From: Toxoplasma gondii ME49
Lineage: Eukaryota; Apicomplexa; Conoidasida; Eucoccidiorida; Sarcocystidae
DNA length: 64,000 nucleotides
NCBI RefSeq assembly: GCF_000006565.2
Contig: NC_031467.1
Location: forward strand, 992,001-1,056,000
Direction of reading: 5' to 3'
A model generated the notes under the pieces. The model was not told the DNA's origin and ran no database searches. It saw only the letters and a list, made by a program, of their open reading frames with translations. Both the position numbers and the translations under genes were made by a program. This document shows positions 1-11,538 of this stretch, one piece after another (position 1 is the stretch's first letter; each line of letters begins with the position of its first letter).

Positions 1-2532
1 CTGTACTTCAAGCTCTAAATCTCAGTATGGTACCGGTGTTCGTGTTTGTCTTGAAGCTGTAGTCAATCACAGTGTTGATTTGGTATAAACATAGGACGCC
101 AACCAGTGGAAGGACTGATTGTAATAAGGGTCCCAGATGGCCAAGTTATTCCTGTAGAGAAAACGGGTCTTTCACTTTCGTTTGCAACAGGCTCAGACAT
201 GTGCCTCAAGGGACGAACAGAGCCTAAACATCGATGAGGAGATATTGCTGGATATCTCCCTCGACTTCTGCCTCCACGAATTCGCTTAGCAAGGGAACAA
301 GCCTCTCGCTCGCAAGCACCTTCAATCACACAAGAGAAGGAAAGTCTAGTGTTGTACATGCCGTAAGGTATTGGCGTGCTGTAAGTCCGCCAAGCCGGCA
401 GCCTACACACTGAAGATCTGCCTGCTTTCCACTGGACTTCGTCGGGCCTCCAGACGAGTGCTACCGTGAAGCTTGAACGACGCTACAAGGAAGGCAATGT
501 GCCACCTAAAGTATTTTGCAAAACATGCGACATTAGATCAACACAACAGTGGCTTTCTAAGCAGAAAATAAGGTTCACGCGACCATGTGTGGCTTCCTCA
601 ACGGTGAGTCAGTGGTTCTCCCCTGGTCACTACAACTGCATCAACGACAGTCGCAGTTGGCCCTCCGTCAGTGCGTCCACATGGAAACATTGTTCTTTCA
701 TTGCTACTGAATAAAATGACAATTTCGACTATCCCACGCCCATCTCTTTAGTGGAAGGGTCGTTTTTGGTGTCTAAAAAATTGTCACGGTGTGTGTGTAG
801 GCATTGGAAGCGCTCAATGTAAACTAGCGACGTGTCTGCGCCCAGCGATGAGTCAGCAGAGTACTGAATACTGGTGTGGGGCTCGAAGAGGTATAATACC
901 ACAAGAACGAGCGTGCACCAACAGGACGCGGCTGGTACCACCGGGTCAGGTGCGACTGCGATGCTGCGTCGCGTATGGCTTGATGACTGAAACCGACTAG
1001 GAGTTGTCCTACTGAGGTACTTGTTCCGATTGCCATTTAGCGCAAATTTGGGTTCAGTTACGGAATTGCTGTCTCAATATGCTTCGTTACGTGTGTTGCC
1101 TGGGTAGTAACCTGAACATAAATGTAGGATCGATATAAATATACACACAGAGAGATGGTTGAAGAAAATTTTTCTCTTCACACACTGCCCCCGACCCTTC
1201 GCGGCTAAACAGGAAGTTTCTTTCTGCTGGTTCGTCCAGTCCATTTGTGCGAAAGTAGACGCCACATTTTCGTGATGGAATCCGACTGAATCTGAAGATG
1301 CTAATCTCAGAGTGATTGGGCCGCCGAATACATAAAGACCTAAACACTCTTGCACGAGATCACGAAAGCAAAGGTGCGGCATGTGACCACCTGCGTGGCC
1401 TACACAGAAGGACACCCGGGAATCGCTACACGTACGCGAACATGGTCCTGCTACAAAAAATTGGGCGTTTGGTTGAGTAGTTGATCAACGCGCTCGCCCC
1501 TCGTGACTAAGTGTTTAACAGAAAGAAGCACACACGCGACGCCACGTAAAAGTATCCACGATTCTCCGCTGAGATCGCACATACCGGGCCAGGTTTAATC
1601 CGGTTCGCTGCAGTAGACACCCAAAGATTCCCGCAATATTAAAAACACTGCTCGGCTTCTTTAATGAAGTCGTACGGTTCTCACACCTGCCGCGTAGGTG
1701 GCTGATAAACTGGCTGCATTATTGATACAAAAAAGGTGAAACCAACAACAGAGCTCAGAGCCACCCGTCAGCAGCCTTTCATGACTCCCAATGAAAACCA
1801 TTCGTGCTGGGCAACAAAGGAAGCACATCAACTCCGAAGTCTGGAATGCCCAAAGCATGTGGATAGACTCGGCCGTGGTGAAAAGCGATCTTTCTGCCGC
1901 CCTGACACGTAGCAGCCCCACTAAAACTCGTCTCTTTACATGGAATCACCATGCAACGCTGACCCTTAGAATATGCAGGTTACTTCTCATGGATCGAACA
2001 CCCCAGCGGATATATATTCAAACTGACACTTTATTGGCTCGTGACCACTTCAGTGGACATGATGCCTTAACGCCCACCAGTGTTTCCAGCATCGAACGAG
2101 CCTACTTGATCCAGAGAGTCTATGCGTGAACTAAGTACGGCAAATGGATATACTTGCCACGTTACATGTTCACACGCATCGTAAAAAATGAATATCAGAT
2201 GCGTCGTCTATATTCCACAAGGCACGAAGCACGACAATGAATTATCACATGCACGGAGCCACAAAGGAAACCGCTCCAACCATCCGTTCTTTGGGCTTCT
2301 CATGCTTGTGCCAGGAAACAGTGCTTGCAGCGTTCTTCGACAGAAGCATCAATGCGAGTTTCTCATCTTGTACATTCCCTCAAGTTATCAAAAGATTGCA
2401 TATTCATTCCGAATAGCCCCGGCGTGTGCCGGGGGATATACCTGTTGAGAAATCCCTTCATCATAGGAAGATAGTGCACCGAAGCACTGTCGAAACTCTC
2501 CGGAGGGGGTACAACTAGTTCGATCGGCGAAA
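1..2532. other. Spacer with no recognisable gene
   Basis: Only short, unrelated open frames (about 115 codons or fewer) occur on either strand, and none has recognisable protein character or consistent splice sites. There are no tRNA-like cloverleaf boxes and no long repeats. This is probably the 3' flank of the SET-domain gene plus intergenic DNA. Confidence 0.6.
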
Positions 2533-5500
2533 TCATGGGAGACCCTGTCGGAAGACCATCTTGTATTGAGAGTGCGAGAAAACGCTGGGGTCAAACGGCT
2601 GGAACCTCCTATCGGAAGGCAAGGTGACCAAAGGAGGCGGAGGGGGAACATGAGAGAAATCGAGAGGTTTCAGCTTCAGCGCCAGTCCTTGTCCATCTGG
2701 AAGAGGTGCATCAAAGCGGAAAGGTTCCTCCGCTTCGGCAGCAGCTGGTTTTTCTGCTTCGATCTGGACAGGCTGTGCGACGGGACGTTCAGATTCCTCT
2801 GTCATTTGCGGACTGTGTTCAAGGGGTTGGACCGCCCAAACGGTTTTCCGATCGAGATCAGCAGAGACATTCACATCAACATTGTTCCTGATTTGTTCGA
2901 TGTCTCGGCCATCATCAACTCGGTAGCTGACCTTTTGATGTGGGAAGAGCGGGAGAACCTTTCCTTCCGCTACGCCGGACGGCAGAGCCTGGTCTTCGCC
3001 AGGCGACGCCATCTCGAACACAATCTCATGGTTATCGTGATGTGCATGCGCCACGTCATGATGACCGACGACTTCCTGTCTGCCCTTCTCGAACCGCGCG
3101 CGCGTCTCCTCCCGGAATTGCTGGATGCGACGCTGCGTGTCAGCCTCATGAAGAGCCATTTCCCGAACGGCCTCATTCGTCGCTTCCAACAGAGCAGCCG
3201 TGTCGTTTCGCTGTCTCTCTCGGAGGCTCTCGCCGGCAAGGAGTCGGGGCGCTTCCTCCAGTTCCTCAGTTTGGTTGGATCCCCAGAAGAAGCTCGAGAC
3301 CTTTCCGGTTCTCTTTGCCTGGGACGCTCGAAGTGCAGCTGCGGCCTCTGCAGTCTTTTGGGCCAAGTTGTAGTTCACCCGCGCTTGAAGCTCTTCCGAG
3401 AAGTCCTTGTTTTCCTTTTGCAGGTAAATTTTCTTCGCGCCCTCGATATCCTCCAGTTCATCAAAGCTGAGAGGTGGAGGGCCGCCTGATCCGCACCCGA
3501 TCACTGTAACTGCACTCGCGTCCTTGTTGCGTTTGTCGAGAGTTCGCGCCTCGTGGTCAATGTAAAAGAAGGATTTGAAGAACGGAAGAGGCGGGTATTT
3601 CCCGTCTTTTGTGTGGTTCAGCTGAGAGATTGTCACGTACTCGCCTGGGGCAGTCCCGTGCAGGCCCGGAACTCTGTAGATGAAGCCTTGTTCCTTCTCT
3701 TCCTCCTCCGCCTCAGGCTCGGGCGTGTCTCCAACCTCGCTCTCGTCTTCTTCAAAGTCGAGCTCTGAAGCGACCACCTCTTCCTTGCCCTGTTCGAGAG
3801 CTTCGAGAATCTGTTCGCGCTTCTTCCGCTCGCGCTCCAGAAGCTGCATGGTCTTCCTCAGTTGATGGCGCCGCTCCGCGCGAGTTTGAAGGGGATCAGC
3901 CAACATGAGCAAAGGCAAGTAGGTGCCATTCTGGGAGCCTGGCACACCGGCAATCGCAGAAACACCGTTGGAGTAGCGCCCCTCGACGGCCAGCTGCTGC
4001 AGGCGTTTCGCGTCCTCGTATGCCGCCGCAGCTGCTTGCTCAGCACTGGAAATAAAGGAGGCCTTGCCGTCGCCGGACGCCAGAGCTGCTGTGCCGTCTG
4101 CTTTGACGAGCCGACTTTCACGAGCCGCCTCTTGGTCGTGATCGCACAAGGCGTTGTTCCTCAAAAACTTCTGGACGATTCCATCAGGATGAGTCATCGT
4201 GACGTCCGTGACCTGCAGCATCGTTCCGTCGGCGGCGACAAGAGTTTCGGCAGCCTTCAGAGCTGCGATGTTCTTCTTCACCTCCACGATGCGCCGCTGT
4301 CGAGCCTCAGCTCTGAGACGCGCTTCTTCTTCTCTCTGGCGGGCCGTGCGCTTGACTTCCTCGACCATTGCCAACTTCTCCCGCTCGAGTGTCTCGTAGT
4401 ACTGAGCATCGAGGGCTGACGTGTACTGGGAAGCGTGGGCGAATCGTTGGAGCATTGCGAGACTCGGTTGCTCGTCCTTTTGGTCTGCATCCTTCTTCAA
4501 ATACAGGTAGGCGCTGGCGAACGACGTATACACTTCGTCCCACTTTCCCAAGCCATCGCGGATGGTGTTTAGGACGCTGTGGCGCTCGACCGTGTCCACG
4601 AAGTCTTTTCCTTTTCCGCTGAAGAGTTGAATGCGCAGCAGGGCCACCAAGAGAGGCGCTGCGTCGGTGGACAGCGCCTCGGGTACGGAACGGTTCGCGA
4701 ATTCGAGGAAGGCTGTCGCATGAGCCGCGGCCCTTGAGAAAATGTCATCCATAACGAGGCCGCCCACCCACATGCCGAGGCACAGCTGCGCCAGCAACAA
4801 CTGACCTGCAGCGTACAGCCAATGTTCAGCTCCGAGGACCTTCTCAACGGTTCTCAGGAGCTTTCCACATTCGTCACTCCACTCCATCGGGCACGGACGC
4901 CCGAATTTCTCCCGAAGCACGGCGAATTTACCCACCAAATAGCGCTCCATTCCAGTCGGCAGCTCTTCGTCGCGGAACGTCTTCTGGCAGGTGTAGCAGT
5001 GCCAGCAGTCCTCGCCCTCGTAGACGCAGTAGTTCCTCGGCATGCCTGCTTCAGTGAGGCGATCATAAAGCTCGCGTGCTTCGGTCTGCGGATCCACGTC
5101 GTCGGCATCCCCGGCGACGCTCCCAGTCTGCCCTGCCTCGGAGTCGCTGCTCCAGTTGTCCTTGTTGCAGCCCGTCAAGGCATCGTTCCTCGCACTAGCC
5201 ATGGTTTCTGACGACGTCAGGCTCAGAAACATAGTGCTGATCTTCGCGTTCTTTCCACCTTTCGAGCTGGCCTTATCGACTCGCGACTCGGTCTCGCTCG
5301 ACGAAGGCGATGCCGTTGTGCTGTCTTGGCTGGTCTCGAGCCTCGAGTTGTCTGCATTGCTGGCTGTCTCCTCGTTTCCGTGGCTGCCTGCGTTGTTTAC
5401 GGCTGCCTCCACCTCCTGGCAATGCGCCTCTTCTTCGCCGTCGCTGGAAGAGACGCAGTCAGAGGAGCAGCAGTCCAACGACTTTTCTTCCACGCTCCCT

Positions 5501-7746
5501 TCGTAGTCGGAGCTGTTGCACGAGCCCTCGAAGGACAATCCGCTCTGCAGGCTAGGTCGACTCTCCTCCGCAGTGCCACATTCTGAGGCCTCGTCGTTCG
5601 CACTGGCGCCTCTTTGATCCTCCAGAGCTTCCTGGTCCGCTTCGGGTACTGTCGGGAGGGCCGGCGGAGCAACGGCAGCGACGCGGGCAGCCTGGGCGGC
5701 TTCCTGGGCCTCCCGCTCCTCCGTAAAGCGAATCTTTTCCGGGCGGCACTCCGGGCACAGAATCTTTCGTTCTTTCTGACAGACGTCTGTGCAGCGCATG
5801 CACTGGCAGAAGATGCGTTTCGTCGCCATCACCCGCTTGCGTCGCTCCTCCGTCGGCATGTACAGTTGGTCGATGTAACTCATTGTGATCGGGGCGCCCT
5901 CTGCAATGTCTTCGAGGGCAAAAACCACCAGCAATCCGTCGAGATTCCGGTAAGTCACGTTCGGCCGGCACGAGTGTTTGATACGAGCAGCACGGGGGTA
6001 CAACGCCCATCCGCGTCCTCGAGTCAGGGCGTGAGCGTTCAGCTTCATTTTTCCAAAGAAGTCCTGGTAAGCTCCTGCGGACTTCAGCTTGTTCGCCTGT
6101 TTGCATCGGATCGTGCAAGTCAGAGACTCGACATTGGACAGATCTGCGGCGCTTCCTTCGAGAGTTTCTAGCAAAGCCTTCTGCTCGTCTGTGAGGCTCT
6201 GGAACGCGGGCCAGAGGCCATTGGCACTCACATCCGCAGTGATGAGAGGTAACTCGACAAAGACGACGGAGCCCTTGGGAACGGCGCGAGCAGAGCAGAC
6301 TCCGCCACGGCCTCCCTTGTTGCTCAAACTGTCGGTGTTCACGGTGTCATCCCGAATCCTCACGCAATCGTCGTTCAGCTTCTCCAGCTCTGCTCGCTTC
6401 TTCTTGCAGAGCTCCACGATGGACGGGATACCCAAGTCCTCAATGGTAAGTGCCGTGGCGGGGGATTCTTCCAGGACGTTTCGATCTGCGGTCTCCGCGC
6501 TTGCTTGTAAGCCAGCCTCCTGCGTTTCACTCGTGTTCTTCTCCTGCTCTTCTGGGCCGACAACCTGCGGGAAGATTGCGCCGGAGCAAATGGATCTCAC
6601 GAGCGGATCCAGGGGAGGGTCTGGTTTCCCCGCGGTTCCCAATTTGATGTCCTCCTCACTCCAGACGTACTGGCCGAGTTTGTAGGTCACACCTTTTGCT
6701 GGAGTGTCCGGGACAGAGGCCGCAGTCGCCTTGTCTGTGGACTCAGCTGAATCGATCACAGGCTGGAGAAAAATCGCAGGGAGTTTGTGGACGGTTCCGT
6801 TCGAAGCCATGCGCGTTCCGTAAACTTGTGACAGTGTCCGTCCCGGTGGTCCGGCAACCACCGGTGCATGAAGGCCAGCTGCTTCGTATGTTTTGCTTTC
6901 GTCTTCATCTCCGCTTGTCTGCATGCGGAAAGTGGGAGGAACCCCGTGGTACTGCGTTTGCCGGGAGTTGACGACTTCCACATAGTCCTGAGGCACCTGG
7001 GAGTGGGGGCCGGGGCGCGAAAGGTCAGTTTTTCCAACTCCGCTGATCAGACCTTTCACTTCGCGAACGGGGCCGACGTAGGATCGCGTCGTTGAGGTCA
7101 CAGGAATGTACAGGGGAGGTTCCGATGGTGCATTGCTCTGCAGACGGGCGGTTTGGCCTTGCTGATGGGAAGGAGAAGTACCCGAGGCAACGCTGACAGA
7201 TCGACACCGAGCTCCGGCAGGATGGCCATGTTCCAGACCCCCCAAAGAGTTAGACTGTGCACACTGAAAGGCACTTTGGCCGCGGTCATGGGACACTCGA
7301 GACGACGGCGCTTCAGACGCGGATCGCTGAGCAACATTTCGCGAGGTGCCGCGTGGCTGTTTGAGAGACGCCTGGCGGACGGGGATTGCGGAAGCGTTGG
7401 AAGCATGCCGAGAGCCGAGAGAAGCAAGCGATGATGGTGCCCCGCGGTCTTCAGCGGTTTCCGCAGAGAACGCTTTCATCGCGAACGCGGGGATGTTCAG
7501 GGTGTTTAGGTTCTCAATAAGTCTCTCGTATGGAATTGCACCAGACCCATCCTTCGGATTCACCCACCTACCGATTTCCGGAGGCGCCACTTGAGCGTAG
7601 TAACTGAGCCACTCGGGGCTTGCGGGGTCAAGGGGCTGCACGGCAGCGGTGTTCCCTTCCGACTGTTGGGCATGTTCTGAGCCAGAAGAAGTCTTTCCAG
7701 ACTCTTCTTTAGAGCCCGAGAAGAGCTTGGAAAAAGTCGACAGCAT
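2533..7746 (-). CDS. SET-domain protein (SMYD-like core), single exon, 1737 aa
   Basis: One uninterrupted frame runs from ATG at 7746 to TGA at 2533. The frame opens further upstream only through a TTG, so the ATG with A at -3 was chosen. The N-terminal ~450 residues are Ser/Pro/Gln-rich and probably disordered. A SET core spans about residues 470-660: a GGRGGVC-type start, the RIKHSCRPNV motif near residue 590 (the NHSCxPN family signature), MSYIDQLY near 625, and a post-SET CQCMRC cluster near 648 followed by CPEC. No MYND zinc finger interrupts the SET core, unlike classical SMYD proteins. An acidic Ser-rich linker follows, then a CWHCYTC zinc-ligand cluster near residue 915, a helical segment (about 960-1100), a charged coiled coil (about 1115-1165) and a long tail ending in a Pro-rich stretch. 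SET proteins transfer methyl groups from S-adenosylmethionine to lysine; the substrate here is unknown. No introns were detected, unlike its multi-exon neighbours. Confidence 0.85.
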   Translation of the reverse strand: MLSTFSKLFSGSKEESGKTSSGSEHAQQSEGNTAAVQPLDPASPEWLSYYAQVAPPEIGRWVNPKDGSGAIPYERLIENLNTLNIPAFAMKAFSAETAEDRGAPSSLASLGSRHASNASAIPVRQASLKQPRGTSRNVAQRSASEAPSSRVSHDRGQSAFQCAQSNSLGGLEHGHPAGARCRSVSVASGTSPSHQQGQTARLQSNAPSEPPLYIPVTSTTRSYVGPVREVKGLISGVGKTDLSRPGPHSQVPQDYVEVVNSRQTQYHGVPPTFRMQTSGDEDESKTYEAAGLHAPVVAGPPGRTLSQVYGTRMASNGTVHKLPAIFLQPVIDSAESTDKATAASVPDTPAKGVTYKLGQYVWSEEDIKLGTAGKPDPPLDPLVRSICSGAIFPQVVGPEEQEKNTSETQEAGLQASAETADRNVLEESPATALTIEDLGIPSIVELCKKKRAELEKLNDDCVRIRDDTVNTDSLSNKGGRGGVCSARAVPKGSVVFVELPLITADVSANGLWPAFQSLTDEQKALLETLEGSAADLSNVESLTCTIRCKQANKLKSAGAYQDFFGKMKLNAHALTRGRGWALYPRAARIKHSCRPNVTYRNLDGLLVVFALEDIAEGAPITMSYIDQLYMPTEERRKRVMATKRIFCQCMRCTDVCQKERKILCPECRPEKIRFTEEREAQEAAQAARVAAVAPPALPTVPEADQEALEDQRGASANDEASECGTAEESRPSLQSGLSFEGSCNSSDYEGSVEEKSLDCCSSDCVSSSDGEEEAHCQEVEAAVNNAGSHGNEETASNADNSRLETSQDSTTASPSSSETESRVDKASSKGGKNAKISTMFLSLTSSETMASARNDALTGCNKDNWSSDSEAGQTGSVAGDADDVDPQTEARELYDRLTEAGMPRNYCVYEGEDCWHCYTCQKTFRDEELPTGMERYLVGKFAVLREKFGRPCPMEWSDECGKLLRTVEKVLGAEHWLYAAGQLLLAQLCLGMWVGGLVMDDIFSRAAAHATAFLEFANRSVPEALSTDAAPLLVALLRIQLFSGKGKDFVDTVERHSVLNTIRDGLGKWDEVYTSFASAYLYLKKDADQKDEQPSLAMLQRFAHASQYTSALDAQYYETLEREKLAMVEEVKRTARQREEEARLRAEARQRRIVEVKKNIAALKAAETLVAADGTMLQVTDVTMTHPDGIVQKFLRNNALCDHDQEAARESRLVKADGTAALASGDGKASFISSAEQAAAAAYEDAKRLQQLAVEGRYSNGVSAIAGVPGSQNGTYLPLLMLADPLQTRAERRHQLRKTMQLLERERKKREQILEALEQGKEEVVASELDFEEDESEVGDTPEPEAEEEEKEQGFIYRVPGLHGTAPGEYVTISQLNHTKDGKYPPLPFFKSFFYIDHEARTLDKRNKDASAVTVIGCGSGGPPPLSFDELEDIEGAKKIYLQKENKDFSEELQARVNYNLAQKTAEAAAALRASQAKRTGKVSSFFWGSNQTEELEEAPRLLAGESLRERQRNDTAALLEATNEAVREMALHEADTQRRIQQFREETRARFEKGRQEVVGHHDVAHAHHDNHEIVFEMASPGEDQALPSGVAEGKVLPLFPHQKVSYRVDDGRDIEQIRNNVDVNVSADLDRKTVWAVQPLEHSPQMTEESERPVAQPVQIEAEKPAAAEAEEPFRFDAPLPDGQGLALKLKPLDFSHVPPPPPLVTLPSDRRFQPFDPSVFSHSQYKMVFRQGLP

Positions 7747-9615
7747 ATTGTCAGCAAAGAACGTCAAAGTTCAGGCGAGGTCGTGGCGTGTGGCACACGA
7801 GTGGCTCTTGAGGTGGTTGAGCTGTCTACCGCCAAGCAAAACCGAGGTTGAAACTCTCTGCCTTACGAAGAATCTGGGAAGATTTCAAATGTTTACCGGT
7901 GAAGAGTCATACAAAAACTGAGGGATGAGGAAAGCGCTCTTTGAGTTACAGCTGACAAGAGTCGGATAGAGCAGTAGCGAGCGCTGGAAGCCGTCCGCGC
8001 CTCCTCTCTATGCGCTCCTCACAACGGCAATTGCAGACAGAAAAAGCATCAAACAGAGGTCGAGAACGTTCCGAAAGAGACACGAAGACAGAGAAACGCT
8101 TTATTCCCGGTCGGACCACACCTCCCAGACCTGTCCTTTCGACCTCGCTTCTCAGGTCTTGTCCCTGTGCAGGTCTTGACAGGGGACACGAGGCAGACGG
8201 ACGGCTCTCTGCGTGCCAGTGGCCAACGTCAGGAAAAAAGGATTTCTGGTGAGCGCAGTCGGGAAAAACTACTCCTGAAAACGGAATTGAGTGGAGTGGT
8301 CTGTACCACAACAAAGAACGACGCTAACTTCGGGGGAATTGTGAAAAAGGACCAGCGTCGAGGCAGTCAGCAGGAAGCGAGAGCATCGAGCTAGTTGCGC
8401 GCCGCCGCGTGTCCGCTTGTTCCCTCGCGAGATCTACAAAGAACGCGGAAGCCTGCCGTGTCTCAGCGAGAAAAAAACTTGGCAGAAAGAAGACGTATAC
8501 GGAGTGTACGTCTCTCTCTTTCTGAGGAAGGAAGAAAGCTCAAAAAGGTGCTAGCAGGAATAATACGGGTTCACCAGGCATCGGCGCCCCAGTGCAGCCC
8601 ACTTCTCCGATATGAAAACTGGGTCTGTGGCTAGCACGAGGCAATAAACCACACGAACAGCTTGCGCGCTCGCCACTTGCGGACGGATGCCAAGACTTTT
8701 CCTCATGCTTGTCCGTCCGGGGTGCTTCTTCCTGGCTTCGTGACCCTGAGACAGGCCTACATGTCCTCTTCCCTCTTTTCCTGCTGTCGCGAGCCTTCCG
8801 AGTGCGACCTACGAATGACTCACATGAGCATCGACGCGTCCATCTCCTAGTCAGACGCGTTCCAACACGAAATTGGATTTTAAAACTCAATGAAAGGATG
8901 GAACAAATGCGAAACATGCGCTTTAAGCAGGAACTGCAACGGCATACAAAGATTTCGCCAGAGGAGAAAGGCCGACATATGTTACTAGCCCGTCGAAACG
9001 GGAACAGTTGCAGGCTGGCGCAAAAGCACACTTCCGGTCTTGCTTCGCTGCTCTACAGTTTCAGAGGTCAGTGTTTACCGGTACAAACTTTTACTTTTCG
9101 GGAGTATTGTTTTCGGCGAAGTACGGAGGATTTCTTCCGGACATGGGTATGACATCTCAACATAGAAATAGACATGGTGAAGCTGCGGCGTTTTTGTCCG
9201 GTCTCTCTTCGCCCACCACACTTCGAACTGAAGCACAAAATACGTTTTAACCACGCGCTCTGCTTGATATTCAGAATGTTCTCAGCCTGCTTTTCAAATT
9301 TTGAGTCCGTCTCGGACGTGCAGAACAAAGAAAAGGCGAAGCTTGCTTCAAAGCCGGGGCTTTCTAAGGGTGTACACAAAGCGGGTTTCTTCAAAATCGG
9401 TGGCAAGAGGGCTACAAGAGGGCCCTCTTCGATGAGTGCGACCAGCGGCCTACGAGTACCCAACAGCTAAAGAGGGTAACAACCATAGCGAAAGTTATCT
9501 AAATCAATGGCAAATTTCTGTGAAGAAGTTCGAAACTCATGTTAAAAGGAATTCCCTCTTCCGTTATTTATTGTCGGTTTGCGTCACTGCTTGCAATGCT
9601 ACACTACCCCATTGT
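7747..9615. other. Upstream region of the SET-domain gene; no other gene seen
   Basis: This is the 5' flank and probable promoter/5' UTR of the minus-strand SET gene. Open frames on both strands are short and of mixed, non-protein-like composition. No TATA-like or other promoter motif can be assigned with confidence. Confidence 0.5.
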
Positions 9616-10203
9616 TGTATCGTGAGAGAACGTGCGTTCTTTTCACTGAATTACTTCACTATCTTTGCTTCGTCGTTCACTGGCAACACTCCACACGCTG
9701 GAGCACGCACGGCTTTCCATACACACTCCTGAAAAGTACCCCTCGTCCGCGACACGTTAGCGACTTCTCGCTAGGTGCCGTTGACAGTTCCCTACATCTT
9801 TGACACCGCCTATTTCTTCTAAAAGCCACATTCAGAATGACAACACGACGTAACACCCAGTTGCCACATTGCCCTACACGCGTGAATCTTTGGCAGTCGC
9901 CGGCCGCGAGACCCACGAAAACCACGAATCGACGCGAAACGGGAAGACACCAGGCTGACTCAGCGTCACACTTGATTTAGCCCGGGAAGAGTTTGACAGT
10001 GAGGACAAACGGACTTTGACGACGCGCAAAACGCACGTGTCCCGTCCGTCTGGCACTCACACTGTTCTCCCGCGGATGCAGATAGGAGGCAAACGACAAG
10101 AAAAAGCTGCAAGAGAAAACCCCGTTGCATGCCATTTTCTTGTCCGAGAGAGCCTGGCACCTGCAGGAGAGCGCTCCCGGGCAAATCGCACAGCGTTCAT
10201 ATT
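9616..10203. repeat. Direct repeat, copy 1 (588 bp)
   Basis: This segment recurs in the same orientation at 10951-11538, offset 1335 bp. Apart from two mismatches within the first ~15 bases, the copies look identical by eye, and all small frames within them translate identically. It starts at TGTATCGTG and ends at TTCATATT. It has no terminal inverted repeats, no transposase-like frame and no obvious target-site duplication. Confidence 0.9.
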
Positions 10204-10950
10204 TTATTGATAGAGTCCCCTTCTTCCGCTGTGTGCTCCCTGTTAGCCTACAGGTGTCGCACTGCCGGAAACAGCCGCAAACGTAGCACCAAGTAGAACG
10301 CCGCAAACTAGAACAATTCAGAATCCATGTTCATGCTTTGCTGCCTCAATCCCACCACTTGGACGGAAGCCTCCATCATGACTGCCGGTGCCAAATGGTC
10401 CGCATCGACACGTCCACGAAACTAGCTACAAAATTAAAGCCGATGCTGCCATCAAGGAATCGATTACCGCAGCAAAAGAAAAGTGACATCGCAGCACTCC
10501 GATTTCCCGGGGAAATTAGACCGTCTCTTTCCCTCGCACCCGACTCAGCAATCGGGGTTGAATCTCTGGTTTCATGTACATTTGCCTCGCAATGCGTATA
10601 TACCCGGTAATTAGATAAATAAATGAATATCGACATACGCCCTCGTTTTTCCACGGGATCCAGTTTCTCGTGGTTCGGCTCTGTGGGCAAAGAAACACAA
10701 GCAGCGATTCTACCGTTGCCAGTGACTGCCTTCGCCTGTTGGTGAGTCTTTTTGCTTTCTGCCTCTCAGTTTCGTGGAAAGCTGATCGGCGCTACGAAGA
10801 AGCGTCGAAGCACGAACGGCCACTTTTTGCCAAGCTCTAACGCCAGCGCCTCGGCAATCCTGCCTACTTTGATGAACCGGAGCGTATCTTGGTAACTTTG
10901 CTGGTAAAGGATTTAACTGTCTGCAGTAGTACACTGAATTTACATAATAA
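10204..10950. other. Unique DNA between the two direct-repeat copies
   Basis: This 747-bp segment separates the repeat copies. It holds no convincing gene on either strand and shows no similarity to the repeat itself. The copies may bracket it as a duplicated or mobile unit, but nothing within it supports mobility. Confidence 0.5.
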
Positions 10951-11538
10951 TGTATCGTGTGGGAACGTGCGTTCTTTTCACTGAATTACTTCACTATCTT
11001 TGCTTCGTCGTTCACTGGCAACACTCCACACGCTGGAGCACGCACGGCTTTCCATACACACTCCTGAAAAGTACCCCTCGTCCGCGACACGTTAGCGACT
11101 TCTCGCTAGGTGCCGTTGACAGTTCCCTACATCTTTGACACCGCCTATTTCTTCTAAAAGCCACATTCAGAATGACAACACGACGTAACACCCAGTTGCC
11201 ACATTGCCCTACACGCGTGAATCTTTGGCAGTCGCCGGCCGCGAGACCCACGAAAACCACGAATCGACGCGAAACGGGAAGACACCAGGCTGACTCAGCG
11301 TCACACTTGATTTAGCCCGGGAAGAGTTTGACAGTGAGGACAAACGGACTTTGACGACGCGCAAAACGCACGTGTCCCGTCCGTCTGGCACTCACACTGT
11401 TCTCCCGCGGATGCAGATAGGAGGCAAACGACAAGAAAAAGCTGCAAGAGAAAACCCCGTTGCATGCCATTTTCTTGTCCGAGAGAGCCTGGCACCTGCA
11501 GGAGAGCGCTCCCGGGCAAATCGCACAGCGTTCATATT
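10951..11538. repeat. Direct repeat, copy 2 (588 bp)
   Basis: Second copy of the unit at 9616-10203, in direct orientation. Sequence identity ends abruptly on both sides. The near-identity implies recent duplication, gene conversion or an assembly duplication. Confidence 0.9.

Noticed and set aside
2566..3489. Plus-strand frame of 307 codons
   Set aside because: Antisense to the SET gene coding region, with no independent protein signature.
9616..11538. Transposon or mitochondrial insertion as the source of the direct repeats
   Set aside because: No transposase frame, terminal repeats or target duplication. Similarity to mitochondrial blocks could not be judged without a search.
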